Positions 1 through 6,715 of a stretch of 6,779 nucleotides of DNA are shown piece by piece; positions within the stretch are counted from its first letter, which is position 1; each line of letters opens with the position of its first letter. A model generated the notes under the pieces. That model searched no databases and was not told the origin of the DNA. It saw only the letters and a program-made list of their open reading frames with translations. A program made the translations under genes and the position numbers. The DNA comes from an uncultured Oscillospiraceae bacterium (GTDB lineage: Bacteria > Bacillota > Clostridia > Oscillospirales > Acutalibacteraceae), in NCBI GenBank assembly GCA_900554525.1, contig USHL01000074.1, forward strand, positions 1-6,779, read 5' to 3'.

Positions 1-2
1 AA

Positions 3-3000
3 TCAGCCTGTAATATACGCCGCTTTTTTCTTAAGTGAAATAAGGTCACGGATATCAAATTCCCCGTCGCCGTTAGAATCGCCGTTGCCCGCAGCCGCAC
101 CGAGCAGCAGAGTCTTTCTCTGTGCCGCAAGGTCAAGCGCCGGCTCGAATATGCCGTTTTCATCGACATCTCCTATCGCCGCGCCGCGGACACGGAGCAT
201 CGGGTATTTTGTCTCATCCTTGACGGCGTACCAGATATCTCCGTCAAAGCCCTCAAGCGAAGCCAGCGCATCGGGGCCCTTAGACTCAAAGTTTGCGTAA
301 TTGTTTTCGCTTACGGTTATCTGGTTACCGTTGATGGCAACGCTGCTGTAGCAGTAACGCACGCTGAGTGTTCTTCCTTCGTCCTTATTGCCCCACCAGT
401 TTCCGGCAAGGCCTTTTCTGCCGCCGTTGTTTACGAGCTTTGCCACAGAATAGCAGTTATCTATGTTGGTGGCGGTGCTGCCCATCCCGAGTATGCCGCC
501 GACACTGTACCCGGACACGGTGACATCCTCTTCAACAAAGCAGCCCGATATATTAAGCACCGGATTGTTGCCCTCGCTGTTCTTATTGCCGCCGTAGCCG
601 ACGATGCCGCCCGCGGTGTTATAGCTGCGCAGATAAGAATCGGCAAGACCGATATTTTTAATTGTTACTGTGCCCGGCTGATCCTTACGCGTGATCGGGA
701 AGAGCGCGGTCACGCCCTTTTCGGTATCCAGCTTGGTAAAGGAGCCTGCCACACTGCTGTAAAGACCGTAAACCACATGGCCGCCGCCGTCAAATTCGGC
801 GCCCATAAACGGCTTGACGTCATCGGCTGAGAACCACGGCACCGCAAGGTAGCCTTCCTCTATCATACCGGTATCCTTATTTATCTTAGAGCCGTCGTTG
901 AGGTAAATATCGCAGGTCATCCTGTAATAGGCGTTCTCAACGCCGCCGTTCTTAATCACATAAGCCAGCTCGCCGGCGCTTGTGACAAGATAGGGGGATT
1001 CGGCGGTACCCTCGCCCGCAAGCTCTTCGTCAAGCGAGCCGTCCCATTCGCCCTCAGGCCTTACAAGCTCCGGATCTTCAGGCTCCGGATCAGGTTCTGA
1101 AGGCTGCTTGTTTTCAAAGCCCTTGAGCACCGGGAAATCGTTCTCGCGCAGTTCAAACGCCTCGCCGAGCTCCATAACTGTATCAAGGCCTTTCATCTGA
1201 GATTCGTCGATCACGATCGCCGCGGCTTCTTCTATAAGTTCATTTGTATTGCCGCCTTTGCCGTCATTGAGAGACGGATCCCATACCTTCGGTCCGTTGC
1301 CGCCGACAACTGTGCCGTAAGCGTTTGTGCAGAAGGGAGCGCGGTTGCCGAAGAGCTTTTCATTGGCATAAACGTTTACAGCCGTATTATCTGCGTAGGC
1401 ATCGGTCGGATTATTGTTTGCCAAATTCCACATGCCGCCGCCGATGGCCCCGAGCCTGTTGCCGTTTGCTCCCTCGGGATTGGCATAGGTAGCCAGCGAA
1501 TAGAGATTCTCGAAAACTATGCCGTTCTGCGAACCGCCGTTAGCTATAAAGCCGCCCACAACATTGCCGTATGCATATACCGAGGAGCCTATATAGCAAT
1601 TCTTTATGACCGCGTTATAATTGTTTCCGTTAAGGCTGCCGCAGAATACGCCGACCGAATAGCCTTTCTTGCCGGCCTCGGTGTCGACCCTGATATAGCT
1701 GTCTTCTATGCCGAGGTTATAAATCTGCGCGTTCCTTGCTTTCGGTATAAGCCCCGCACCGAAGTTTTCCACACTGCTGTCATGGCTCTTCAGCGTATCG
1801 GTGAAAAGGCCGCGGATAACATGGTAATCACCGTCGAGTATGCCCTGGAAGACAGTGCCGCTGCCTTCGTTTATGTACCACTGGTTAAGTCCGCTGTCGT
1901 CAATGACAGCGCCGGTGCTGTCGGTGCGGACCGACGAACCGCCGACGGTCAGTACCGGAACGTCCGAACCGTTTGTATTAACGATTTCCACGGTAAAATC
2001 GTTAAGGTAAATATCGTTGGCAAGCTTGAAGTATACGCCTGCGTTTGAATTGCTTATAGCCCAGTAAAGCTCCGCGCCGTTCGTTATCATATACGGGCTT
2101 GCTTCGGTACCCTCGCCCTCATATGCGGGCTTTTCGGTCGGCTTGCTGCCGTCCCAGATCTCTTTTTCGGGAACCTCCGGCTGAACCGGACTGCCTGCCA
2201 GCACCGATTCGATATATTCGCTTACCGTTTCGGCATAAGTCTCCTGCACCGCAAGGCCGGGATGGCCGGAGCCGCCGCTCTTATCCTGCTGGAGCTTGAG
2301 GGTATAAAGCCCTGCCTCTTCGCCGCCAAGCTCCTCGACCGCGGAAAGTATCCTGTCGTTCGCCCCGTCGGTAAGCATACCGTAAATCCAGATTATCGCC
2401 GCGTTGGGATTATATCCGCGCAGCATTGTAAGGGTATCCTTAAAGCCCTCTTTTATGTCATAGTCCTTATAAGCCTCGTCGCTTTCAAGCCAGACGTCGT
2501 TTGTCCCGAGACCTACAACTATTACATCGGGCTGACGCGCGAAATCATAGTTGGTATTCTGATCGGAATAAAATCTCAGCTTAGGATAAACGTCGCCTAT
2601 GGACGGCCAGTCCTTGACCGGAGCATCGGGATTCCTCGCCCAGTTGATGCCGTCGGTGGCGGCTATGCCCGACTGCGCGATTACCGACCAGTCGGCACCG
2701 AGATTTTTGGCTGTAAGATATGCCCAGCCGCGGGTCGCGTCGGTATAAAGGGTATTCTCATCAGACGTGCCGCCGTTTGCTATATTTCCGTGTCCGGCGG
2801 TTATTGAGTCGCCGACAAATTCGATATAGAGGTCGTTCTCCGCCGGAGCCGCCTTTATTTCTCCGTCAAGGGTTACCGACTGTACGGCATAGGCGCCGTA
2901 TTTCGCCTGCGACTGACAGTAAATTTCAAACCTGTGCTCGCCCTGCTCAAGACCCTCCGCGAGGGTAAAGGTTTTGACATCATCCTTTGCGGTAAGCACA

Positions 3001-3407
3001 TAAGGATAATTTGTGCTGTTGGAAGTCCAGTTATTCGCACTGCTGTCTGCGGGTATGCGCTCGTTGAAATGCTGAGGAACACCGTCTACAAGCACGGTGA
3101 AATAAATCCCGCCCTTTGCGGCGGCGTCGCTTGCGTACGACATACGCGTGCTTTTAAGCGTTACGCTGACGTCGCCCGAGCAGTCGGCAATAAATTCGAT
3201 GCCCGAAGCGGAATTTTCAAGCAGCAGTGATCCGTCGCTGCCGCTCAGTGCGTATCTGCCCTGGATTTTGATTTTGCCGCTCTTCGCAAGCTCCGCCGCC
3301 GTATAATTGGCCGCGGCAGACGCGGGAAATACGCCGGCAATGACCGCGGTGACGCACAGCGCCGCAGTCAGCACCAATGACATTGCCTTTTTAAGAGTTC
3401 TTCGCAT
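3..3407 (-). CDS. Secreted CE2-like SGNH acetyl esterase with two GLUG-like beta-helix modules and a dockerin
   Basis: Predicted extracellular carbohydrate O-acetyl esterase of 1134 residues, complete (stop TGA at 3-5). Residues 1-31 form a signal peptide: basic start MRRTLKK, hydrophobic core, AxA site near Ala31. Residues about 45-185 resemble the N-terminal beta-sandwich of family CE2, and about 190-402 form an SGNH hydrolase domain: GDSITAG at 199-205 (nucleophile Ser201), Gly247 in QSGIA, GTND at 301-304 (Asn303) and His382 in SGHPG. The usual Asp three residues before the His is absent, so a Ser-His dyad is possible, as described for some CE2 enzymes. Two related modules follow, about 418-765 and 788-1074, each opening with WDG and reaching DIYLND, with GLUG-like VGGF/VGGI repeats; an acidic Pro-rich linker lies between them. 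Residues 1079-1134 are a dockerin. The gene lies 18 nt after the GH92 gene, so probably one operon. The glycan target is unknown; other acyl esterase activity is possible. Confidence 0.88.
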   Translation of the reverse strand: MRRTLKKAMSLVLTAALCVTAVIAGVFPASAAANYTAAELAKSGKIKIQGRYALSGSDGSLLLENSASGIEFIADCSGDVSVTLKSTRMSYASDAAAKGGIYFTVLVDGVPQHFNERIPADSSANNWTSNSTNYPYVLTAKDDVKTFTLAEGLEQGEHRFEIYCQSQAKYGAYAVQSVTLDGEIKAAPAENDLYIEFVGDSITAGHGNIANGGTSDENTLYTDATRGWAYLTAKNLGADWSVIAQSGIAATDGINWARNPDAPVKDWPSIGDVYPKLRFYSDQNTNYDFARQPDVIVVGLGTNDVWLESDEAYKDYDIKEGFKDTLTMLRGYNPNAAIIWIYGMLTDGANDRILSAVEELGGEEAGLYTLKLQQDKSGGSGHPGLAVQETYAETVSEYIESVLAGSPVQPEVPEKEIWDGSKPTEKPAYEGEGTEASPYMITNGAELYWAISNSNAGVYFKLANDIYLNDFTVEIVNTNGSDVPVLTVGGSSVRTDSTGAVIDDSGLNQWYINEGSGTVFQGILDGDYHVIRGLFTDTLKSHDSSVENFGAGLIPKARNAQIYNLGIEDSYIRVDTEAGKKGYSVGVFCGSLNGNNYNAVIKNCYIGSSVYAYGNVVGGFIANGGSQNGIVFENLYSLATYANPEGANGNRLGAIGGGMWNLANNNPTDAYADNTAVNVYANEKLFGNRAPFCTNAYGTVVGGNGPKVWDPSLNDGKGGNTNELIEEAAAIVIDESQMKGLDTVMELGEAFELRENDFPVLKGFENKQPSEPDPEPEDPELVRPEGEWDGSLDEELAGEGTAESPYLVTSAGELAYVIKNGGVENAYYRMTCDIYLNDGSKINKDTGMIEEGYLAVPWFSADDVKPFMGAEFDGGGHVVYGLYSSVAGSFTKLDTEKGVTALFPITRKDQPGTVTIKNIGLADSYLRSYNTAGGIVGYGGNKNSEGNNPVLNISGCFVEEDVTVSGYSVGGILGMGSTATNIDNCYSVAKLVNNGGRKGLAGNWWGNKDEGRTLSVRYCYSSVAINGNQITVSENNYANFESKGPDALASLEGFDGDIWYAVKDETKYPMLRVRGAAIGDVDENGIFEPALDLAAQRKTLLLGAAAGNGDSNGDGEFDIRDLISLKKKAAYITG

Positions 3408-3416
3408 GCTGAGTCA

Positions 3417-3422
3417 TCCTTT
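3417..3422 (-). promoter_or_regulatory. Ribosome binding site of the esterase gene
   Basis: AAAGGA on the minus strand lies 9 nt before the ATG at 3405-3407 and just after the TAG stop of the upstream GH92 gene. Its spacing fixes the esterase start. The 18-nt gap has no room for a separate promoter or terminator, which supports cotranscription. Confidence 0.75.
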
Positions 3423-3425
3423 CTT

Positions 3426-5507
3426 CTATTTCATAATTACTGTAAGCTTTCCGCCCTTCATAAGGTCAGAGGCTTTTATACGGAAATCTGTAAGCGGTCT
3501 GCCGTTGAAAAACGCGGCGTCGGTAATATACTCACCCTTCTTTTTCCGGTTCACCTCAATCTCAAGTATTTTCCCCGAAGCGAGCCTGAGCACCGCACCG
3601 TCGATATGCGGCGAGCCGACAAGCAGCTCGCCCCTGCACGCCGCCGGGAAAAGCCCGAGAACATTCCAGACATAACAGGAGGAAAGTCCCCCTGAATCGT
3701 TATTGCCGGGCAGCCCTCCCCTGCCCGAAAGATAGCTTTGGGTTATGCCGGCGTGAATAACCTCGCAGGTGCGGTCGTTTCTGCCGGCGTATATATATGC
3801 ATACGGAGTTTCCATATCGCACTCATTGTTAAAGCCCTCGAACCGATGATAGCGGGCCGCGTCTATCTCCCTGCCCGCACCGACATATGTAAGCTGCTTT
3901 ACGCTTTCCCTGCCGAAGCCGAAAAAGGAATCAAGCATTTCGGTGAATTTTTCCTTTCCGCCGGCAAGGGCGATTCTTTCTTCCATATTTGCCTGAAGCC
4001 TGAAGGAATAGGTGTAACGGTCGCCCTCGTAATATTCAGAATTTTCCGACATCAGCCCGTCCGGTCCGTAGGCGTTGGACCAGTTGGAGGCAAGCTCCAG
4101 CAGCGCGCTCCTGAAAGCCGCGTCGCCGGTCAGCTCCGCCGCGCTGAAAAGCACGTCGGTCGTATCTATTATATGGGTATATCTTTCGAACAGCCCTTTT
4201 TCAATAAACTCCTCAAAATCCGCGCGGGAAAGCTCTCGCTTTATACATTCGTCTATAATATCCGGCGTAACGCCCTTTACCCCGTAATGAAAAGCCTCGC
4301 AAAGGCCGCAGACCGCCAGCATTTTTGCCTGCTCCTCACAAGGACGCTTTGAGGTAAGGTCAAAGCTGACCGGAAGCATTCCGAGACTGCGGCTTACATT
4401 GACCACTGCCGCAGCGATCCGTTCACCCATATCAGGATACAGGGTGTAGATAAGCGGGAAAAGAGTCTTGTACTGGTCCCAAAAAGTAGCGAAGCCGGTC
4501 ACTGTCTCGCCTTCTACGCCGAGCACGCGCTCGCCGCTCATATCCGACGGTTTTACCAGAGAATGGTACAGATTTGAATAAAACCGGCGTTTTATTTGAT
4601 CATCCGCCTCGATTTCAACTGCCGAAAGATATTCGTTCCACATGCTGTATGCAGCTTCGGCAGTCTGCTCAAAGCTTTCGCACAGCCCGCCGAGATTTTC
4701 TTCCGCCTCTTCGAACGAAACCGTTGAAAAAGCAAGCTTAAAGGATATCTCCTTTCCGGAAAGCTCCGCCGCCGCACCGAACTCAAAACCAAGCTTATCT
4801 CTCGACAGCTCGCTTTCCGAAAGCCTTTTTCCGTTTTCAAAAATATAAGTACTTATGCTTTCTCCCTCAAAGACAGCGCAGAAATAAAGCTTTATTCCCG
4901 ACATAAGCCCGCTGAAAAACACCTTCTGCCCGTCAAGCTTTATAAAAGCATCCCGCACGGTGCCGCGGTACCCCTGCCCGAAGCAGGGACTCAGCCCGTC
5001 GTTCGAAAAATCGACCGCGAGCCGACCGCCCTCCTTAGGAAAGCGGTAGCGGTGCCATGCCGCCGCCGCGCCGACCGTAAGCTCGCAGGAAATGCCGTTC
5101 ATCTCAACCGAATAAAAGCCCGGCCTTGCCGTTTCGTTTTCCGGCCCGTAAAACCTTTCAAGCTCTTCAAGCCCGCCATAGAACGGAGTTGTTACGGCAT
5201 AATTGAAATAATAGCCTATTCCGCCGACGCCGGAATGATGTATATGTGAAAAACCGCGTATTTTATGAGTATCAAAAAGCTTTTCCACGCCGCCGCAGAA
5301 ATTCGGGCGGTTATTGCCGTAGCCGCAGGGATAGCCGCCGCTGTATGCCCCTGCCGACATCCTGCCGAAAGGAAGGACGGCATGCGGCACAGTATTCCCC
5401 GACAGCGCTTTTATGTAAAACCACTTTGAAGCAAGGCCGTCTTCTGCAAAATGATCTACCTCTCCGCTTCCGTAAAAAACATCAACAAATTTACAAAAAT
5501 CCTTCAA
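3426..5507 (-). CDS. GH92-family alpha-mannosidase-like glycoside hydrolase, cytoplasmic
   Basis: Predicted GH92 enzyme, a family of calcium-dependent, inverting exo-alpha-mannosidases. At 693 residues it is close to the compact, signal-less GH92 form. Family blocks appear in order: VDVFYGSG (8-15), VLPFGRMS (44-51), FSHIHHSG (86-93), FWDQYKTLFPL (342-352), EGDRYTYSF (494-502), NNECDMETPYAY (560-571) and GLPGNNDSGG (598-607). By family analogy Glu562 is the likely catalytic acid and Asp604 belongs to the general-base site. No signal peptide or membrane segment is seen, so it probably acts in the cytoplasm on imported oligosaccharides. The first block continues through an insertion of about 25 residues before PHAVLPFG, and the acid motif has NEC where NEP is common, so this is a divergent branch and substrate or linkage is uncertain. 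The start is TTG (5505-5507), with an in-frame TGA 6 nt upstream of it; no in-frame ATG occurs before Met50, which would lose a family block. It is the first gene of the operon, divergent from the AraC-type regulator. Confidence 0.88.
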   Translation of the reverse strand: MKDFCKFVDVFYGSGEVDHFAEDGLASKWFYIKALSGNTVPHAVLPFGRMSAGAYSGGYPCGYGNNRPNFCGGVEKLFDTHKIRGFSHIHHSGVGGIGYYFNYAVTTPFYGGLEELERFYGPENETARPGFYSVEMNGISCELTVGAAAAWHRYRFPKEGGRLAVDFSNDGLSPCFGQGYRGTVRDAFIKLDGQKVFFSGLMSGIKLYFCAVFEGESISTYIFENGKRLSESELSRDKLGFEFGAAAELSGKEISFKLAFSTVSFEEAEENLGGLCESFEQTAEAAYSMWNEYLSAVEIEADDQIKRRFYSNLYHSLVKPSDMSGERVLGVEGETVTGFATFWDQYKTLFPLIYTLYPDMGERIAAAVVNVSRSLGMLPVSFDLTSKRPCEEQAKMLAVCGLCEAFHYGVKGVTPDIIDECIKRELSRADFEEFIEKGLFERYTHIIDTTDVLFSAAELTGDAAFRSALLELASNWSNAYGPDGLMSENSEYYEGDRYTYSFRLQANMEERIALAGGKEKFTEMLDSFFGFGRESVKQLTYVGAGREIDAARYHRFEGFNNECDMETPYAYIYAGRNDRTCEVIHAGITQSYLSGRGGLPGNNDSGGLSSCYVWNVLGLFPAACRGELLVGSPHIDGAVLRLASGKILEIEVNRKKKGEYITDAAFFNGRPLTDFRIKASDLMKGGKLTVIMK
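5484..5494 (+). repeat. Left copy of the 11-bp direct repeat AACAAATTTAC
   Basis: AACAAATTTAC lies inside the first codons of the GH92 gene. An identical copy lies at 5682-5692, 198 bp away, and the core AACAAAT recurs at 5597-5603. AraC-family proteins often bind separated direct repeats, so this is a candidate operator half-site. AT-rich sequence makes chance recurrence possible. Confidence 0.35.
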
Positions 5508-5569
5508 AGCTCCTCAAACACCTCTTTGGAATACTGCCGCCGTTTGACTGCATAATAATGCCGGAACAT
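5504..5569 (-). CDS. Possible 21-codon leader ORF overlapping the GH92 start
   Basis: An ATG at 5567-5569 opens a 21-codon frame that begins MFRHYYAVKR and ends KEVFEEL. Its TGA stop (5504-5506) overlaps the TTG start of the GH92 gene in the arrangement TTGA, which is typical of coupled translation. The AGGAG and AGAGGTG stretches lie inside it, where they could help reinitiation. Against it: no clear ribosome binding site precedes the ATG, the peptide is not recognised, and a promoter candidate at 5555-5584 would start RNA downstream of the ATG. A sequencing or natural single-base frameshift that removed the original N-terminus of the GH92 gene is the other reading. Weak call. Confidence 0.22.
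   Translation of the reverse strand: MFRHYYAVKRRQYSKEVFEEL
5510..5525 (-). promoter_or_regulatory. Poorly spaced Shine-Dalgarno candidates before the TTG start of the GH92 gene
   Basis: Two purine-rich stretches precede the TTG on the minus strand. AGGAG at 5510-5514 ends only 2 nt before the start, which is too close for normal use. AGAGGTG at 5519-5525 ends 11 nt away, which is rather far. Neither is ideal, so the start may be weak or coupled to the short upstream reading frame that ends over it. Confidence 0.4.
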
Positions 5570-5584
5570 TTACTTAATCGTCAA
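5555..5584 (-). promoter_or_regulatory. Alternative sigma-A-like promoter for the operon
   Basis: On the minus strand TTGACG (5579-5584) is followed after 18 nt by CATTAT (5555-5560). This matches 5 of 6 and 4 of 6 consensus positions. RNA would begin near 5548, leaving a leader of about 40 nt and excluding the start of the possible leader ORF. It may act beside, or instead of, the upstream extended -10 element. Confidence 0.35.
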
Positions 5585-5630
5585 TTTCCATAATGTAACA
5601 AATAAAATATTTAGCGAATTTATCAATTAT

Positions 5631-5639
5631 ATTATAGCA
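5631..5639 (-). promoter_or_regulatory. Extended -10 promoter candidate for the GH92-esterase operon
   Basis: The minus strand reads TGCTATAAT, a perfect extended -10 element. The hexamer 17 nt upstream (5654-5659) reads TAGCAC, a poor -35, so an activator may be needed. RNA would start near 5624 and give a leader of about 117 nt before the TTG start. The element forms the left arm of the inverted repeat shared with the divergent promoter. Confidence 0.55.
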
Positions 5640-5654
5640 ATTTGAAAAAAATTG

Positions 5655-5663
5655 TGCTATAAT
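5655..5663 (+). promoter_or_regulatory. Extended -10 promoter candidate for the AraC-family gene
   Basis: The plus strand reads TGCTATAAT, a perfect extended -10. The hexamer 17 nt upstream (5635-5640) is TAGCAA, a weak -35. RNA would start near 5670, about 35 nt before the ATG at 5705. Its -35 region overlaps the minus-strand -10 element, so the two divergent promoters compete for the same DNA. Confidence 0.6.
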
Positions 5664-5681
5664 AAATCTACTAAAAAATAT

Positions 5682-5692
5682 AACAAATTTAC
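5682..5692 (+). repeat. Right copy of the 11-bp direct repeat AACAAATTTAC
   Basis: This copy of AACAAATTTAC sits immediately before the GGAG ribosome binding site of the AraC-family gene, downstream of its predicted transcription start. A protein bound here could block the gene, consistent with self-repression. It pairs with the copies at 5484-5494 and, as the core only, 5597-5603. Confidence 0.35.
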
Positions 5693-5696
5693 GGAG
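5693..5696 (+). promoter_or_regulatory. Ribosome binding site of the AraC-family gene
   Basis: GGAG lies 8 nt before the ATG at 5705-5707, a normal spacing. It supports this start codon. Confidence 0.75.
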
Positions 5697-5704
5697 ACGT
5701 TTAA

Positions 5705-6595
5705 ATGGAAAATTATTACTTCGAGCAGGAAAAGCCTATTATTACCGAGGAAGGTATAGAGGTTTTCCAATATAAAAGCACAGGCAGGCAGATCACTGCC
5801 GTTTCGCATCTCCATTCATCAATCGAACTGCTTTTCTTTACAAAAGGACATTTCTGCGTCAATATGGACGGCCGCAGCTTTAATACAGGCGAGGGTGATA
5901 TGGCGCTTTTCCGTTCCAATACCCTGCACAGCGTATACGCCCTCGACGACGGGCGCAACGAATATTTCGTCTTAAAGGTAAAGCTCTCACTCATTCTCGA
6001 AGTAGCCTCACAGAAAATGAGGACTCTTTATATGCTCAACCTCACCTCCAAAAACAAAAACACAAAAGCCGTATGGACCCGCGAAGAGTGTGAAAGCATC
6101 GGCACAACCGCGGCGCTCAGGCGCCTCATAAAGGAAAAGGAGGCCTCGGAGTACGGCTCGGATATTGCCGTAAAGCTGCATGCTATGACCATACTGCTTG
6201 AAATCCTTCGCGACACTCAAAACAAAACAGCCATAATAAACGAAAGCTATGACCTTATCCGCCGGATATATGATACCACTACTTATATAAACAGCCACTA
6301 CGCCGAGGATATCACCGCCGCCGACTGCTGCCGGCGCGCTTCACTGAGCTATAACTATTTTTCAAGCATATTCAAAAAGGTCCCCGGTCTCAATTTTAAG
6401 GATTACCTTAACCTGACCCGAATAAACCGCGCCGAAAAGGAGCTTCTGACCACAGACCGCGCCATAACCGACATTGCCGCCGCCTGCGGCTTCAACAACA
6501 CATCGTATTTTATAGCAACATTCAAGAAAATAAAAAACGTCACGCCGTCGGAAATGCGAAAGGCTCAAAAGCGCGCGGCGGAGGACAGGCAGTAA
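5705..6595 (+). CDS. AraC-family transcriptional regulator with cupin sensor domain
   Basis: DNA-binding regulator of 296 residues, complete. The N-terminal part (about 1-100) looks like the cupin-type sugar-sensing domain of AraC proteins: His35 and His37 in SHLHSSIELLFF, then GDMALFRSNTLHSV at 64-77, the usual second cupin block. Residues about 186-286 carry two helix-turn-helix units: the first around 203-224 (SYNYFSSIFKK), the second around 251-275 (ITDIAAACGFNNTSYFIATFKK at 254-275), ending TPSEMRK. This is the standard AraC/XylS DNA-binding layout and length. The first HTH contains an unusual Cys-Cys pair (208-209) where LA is common. The gene is divergent from the GH92-esterase operon and shares its control region, so that operon is the likely target, with self-control probable. 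The ligand, perhaps a mannose-containing sugar, is inferred from the neighbours only. Confidence 0.93.
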   Translation: MENYYFEQEKPIITEEGIEVFQYKSTGRQITAVSHLHSSIELLFFTKGHFCVNMDGRSFNTGEGDMALFRSNTLHSVYALDDGRNEYFVLKVKLSLILEVASQKMRTLYMLNLTSKNKNTKAVWTREECESIGTTAALRRLIKEKEASEYGSDIAVKLHAMTILLEILRDTQNKTAIINESYDLIRRIYDTTTYINSHYAEDITAADCCRRASLSYNYFSSIFKKVPGLNFKDYLNLTRINRAEKELLTTDRAITDIAAACGFNNTSYFIATFKKIKNVTPSEMRKAQKRAAEDRQ

Positions 6596-6612
6596 CCGAC
6601 TGCCGCACTGAC

Positions 6613-6715
6613 AAAAAACAGCCGCGCAAAAGAGCGGTGAGCCAGGAGGTTATTTGAGGGACGGAGCACCCTGTTCTTACCTGTTTTCTTCAAACAACGC
6701 TCTGAACGGCGGCTG
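6613..6715 (-). ncRNA. Candidate structured small RNA or long terminator on the minus strand
   Basis: Nested inverted repeats define a rod about 97 nt long. The outer stem is CAGCCGC (6619-6625) with GCGGCTG (6709-6715), 7 bp. After a symmetric 5x5 internal loop comes AGAGCG (6631-6636) with CGCTCT (6698-6703), 6 bp. Inside lie possible CAGG/CCTG (6643-6646 with 6680-6683) and AGGG/CCCT (6657-6660 with 6669-6672) pairings. Read on the minus strand, the outer stem runs directly into U6 (6613-6618), like an intrinsic terminator, and TATAAG (6716-6721) sits just upstream as a weak -10 without a good -35. I do not recognise the family. It could instead be the terminator of a minus-strand gene beyond the right edge. 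Confidence 0.35.

Larger units (their letters stand above)
5630..5664. repeat. Perfect 10-bp inverted repeat spanning the divergent promoters
   Basis: TATTATAGCA at 5630-5639 and TGCTATAATA at 5655-5664 are exact reverse complements with a 15-nt spacer. A smaller pair, CAATTT (5638-5643) and AAATTG (5649-5654), nests inside with a 5-nt loop. Each outer arm carries one extended -10 element. It may be only the two promoters in mirror image, or also an operator for a dimeric regulator. Confidence 0.7.

Noticed and set aside
2262..2807. Long plus-strand open frame of 181 codons opposite the esterase gene
   Set aside because: It is antisense to the SGNH domain, has no recognisable family or good ribosome binding site, and is explained by codon composition of the real gene.
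3738..4352. Plus-strand open frame of 204 codons opposite the GH92 gene
   Set aside because: It overlaps conserved GH92 motifs on the other strand and its translation resembles no known protein; it is a shadow.
5574..5591. Five-codon ATG frame in the leader of the operon (ATG at 5589-5591)
   Set aside because: There is no ribosome binding site, it is very short, and it does not reach the GH92 start.
5608..5626. Possible catabolite-control (cre-like) site around the sequence AATTCGCTAA
   Set aside because: Too many mismatches to the consensus beyond the central CG.
6601..6660. Cobalamin-riboswitch-like text (GCCAGGAGG after GCCGCACTG) on the plus strand
   Set aside because: The B12 box is incomplete, and the remaining conserved elements and a downstream vitamin gene are missing.
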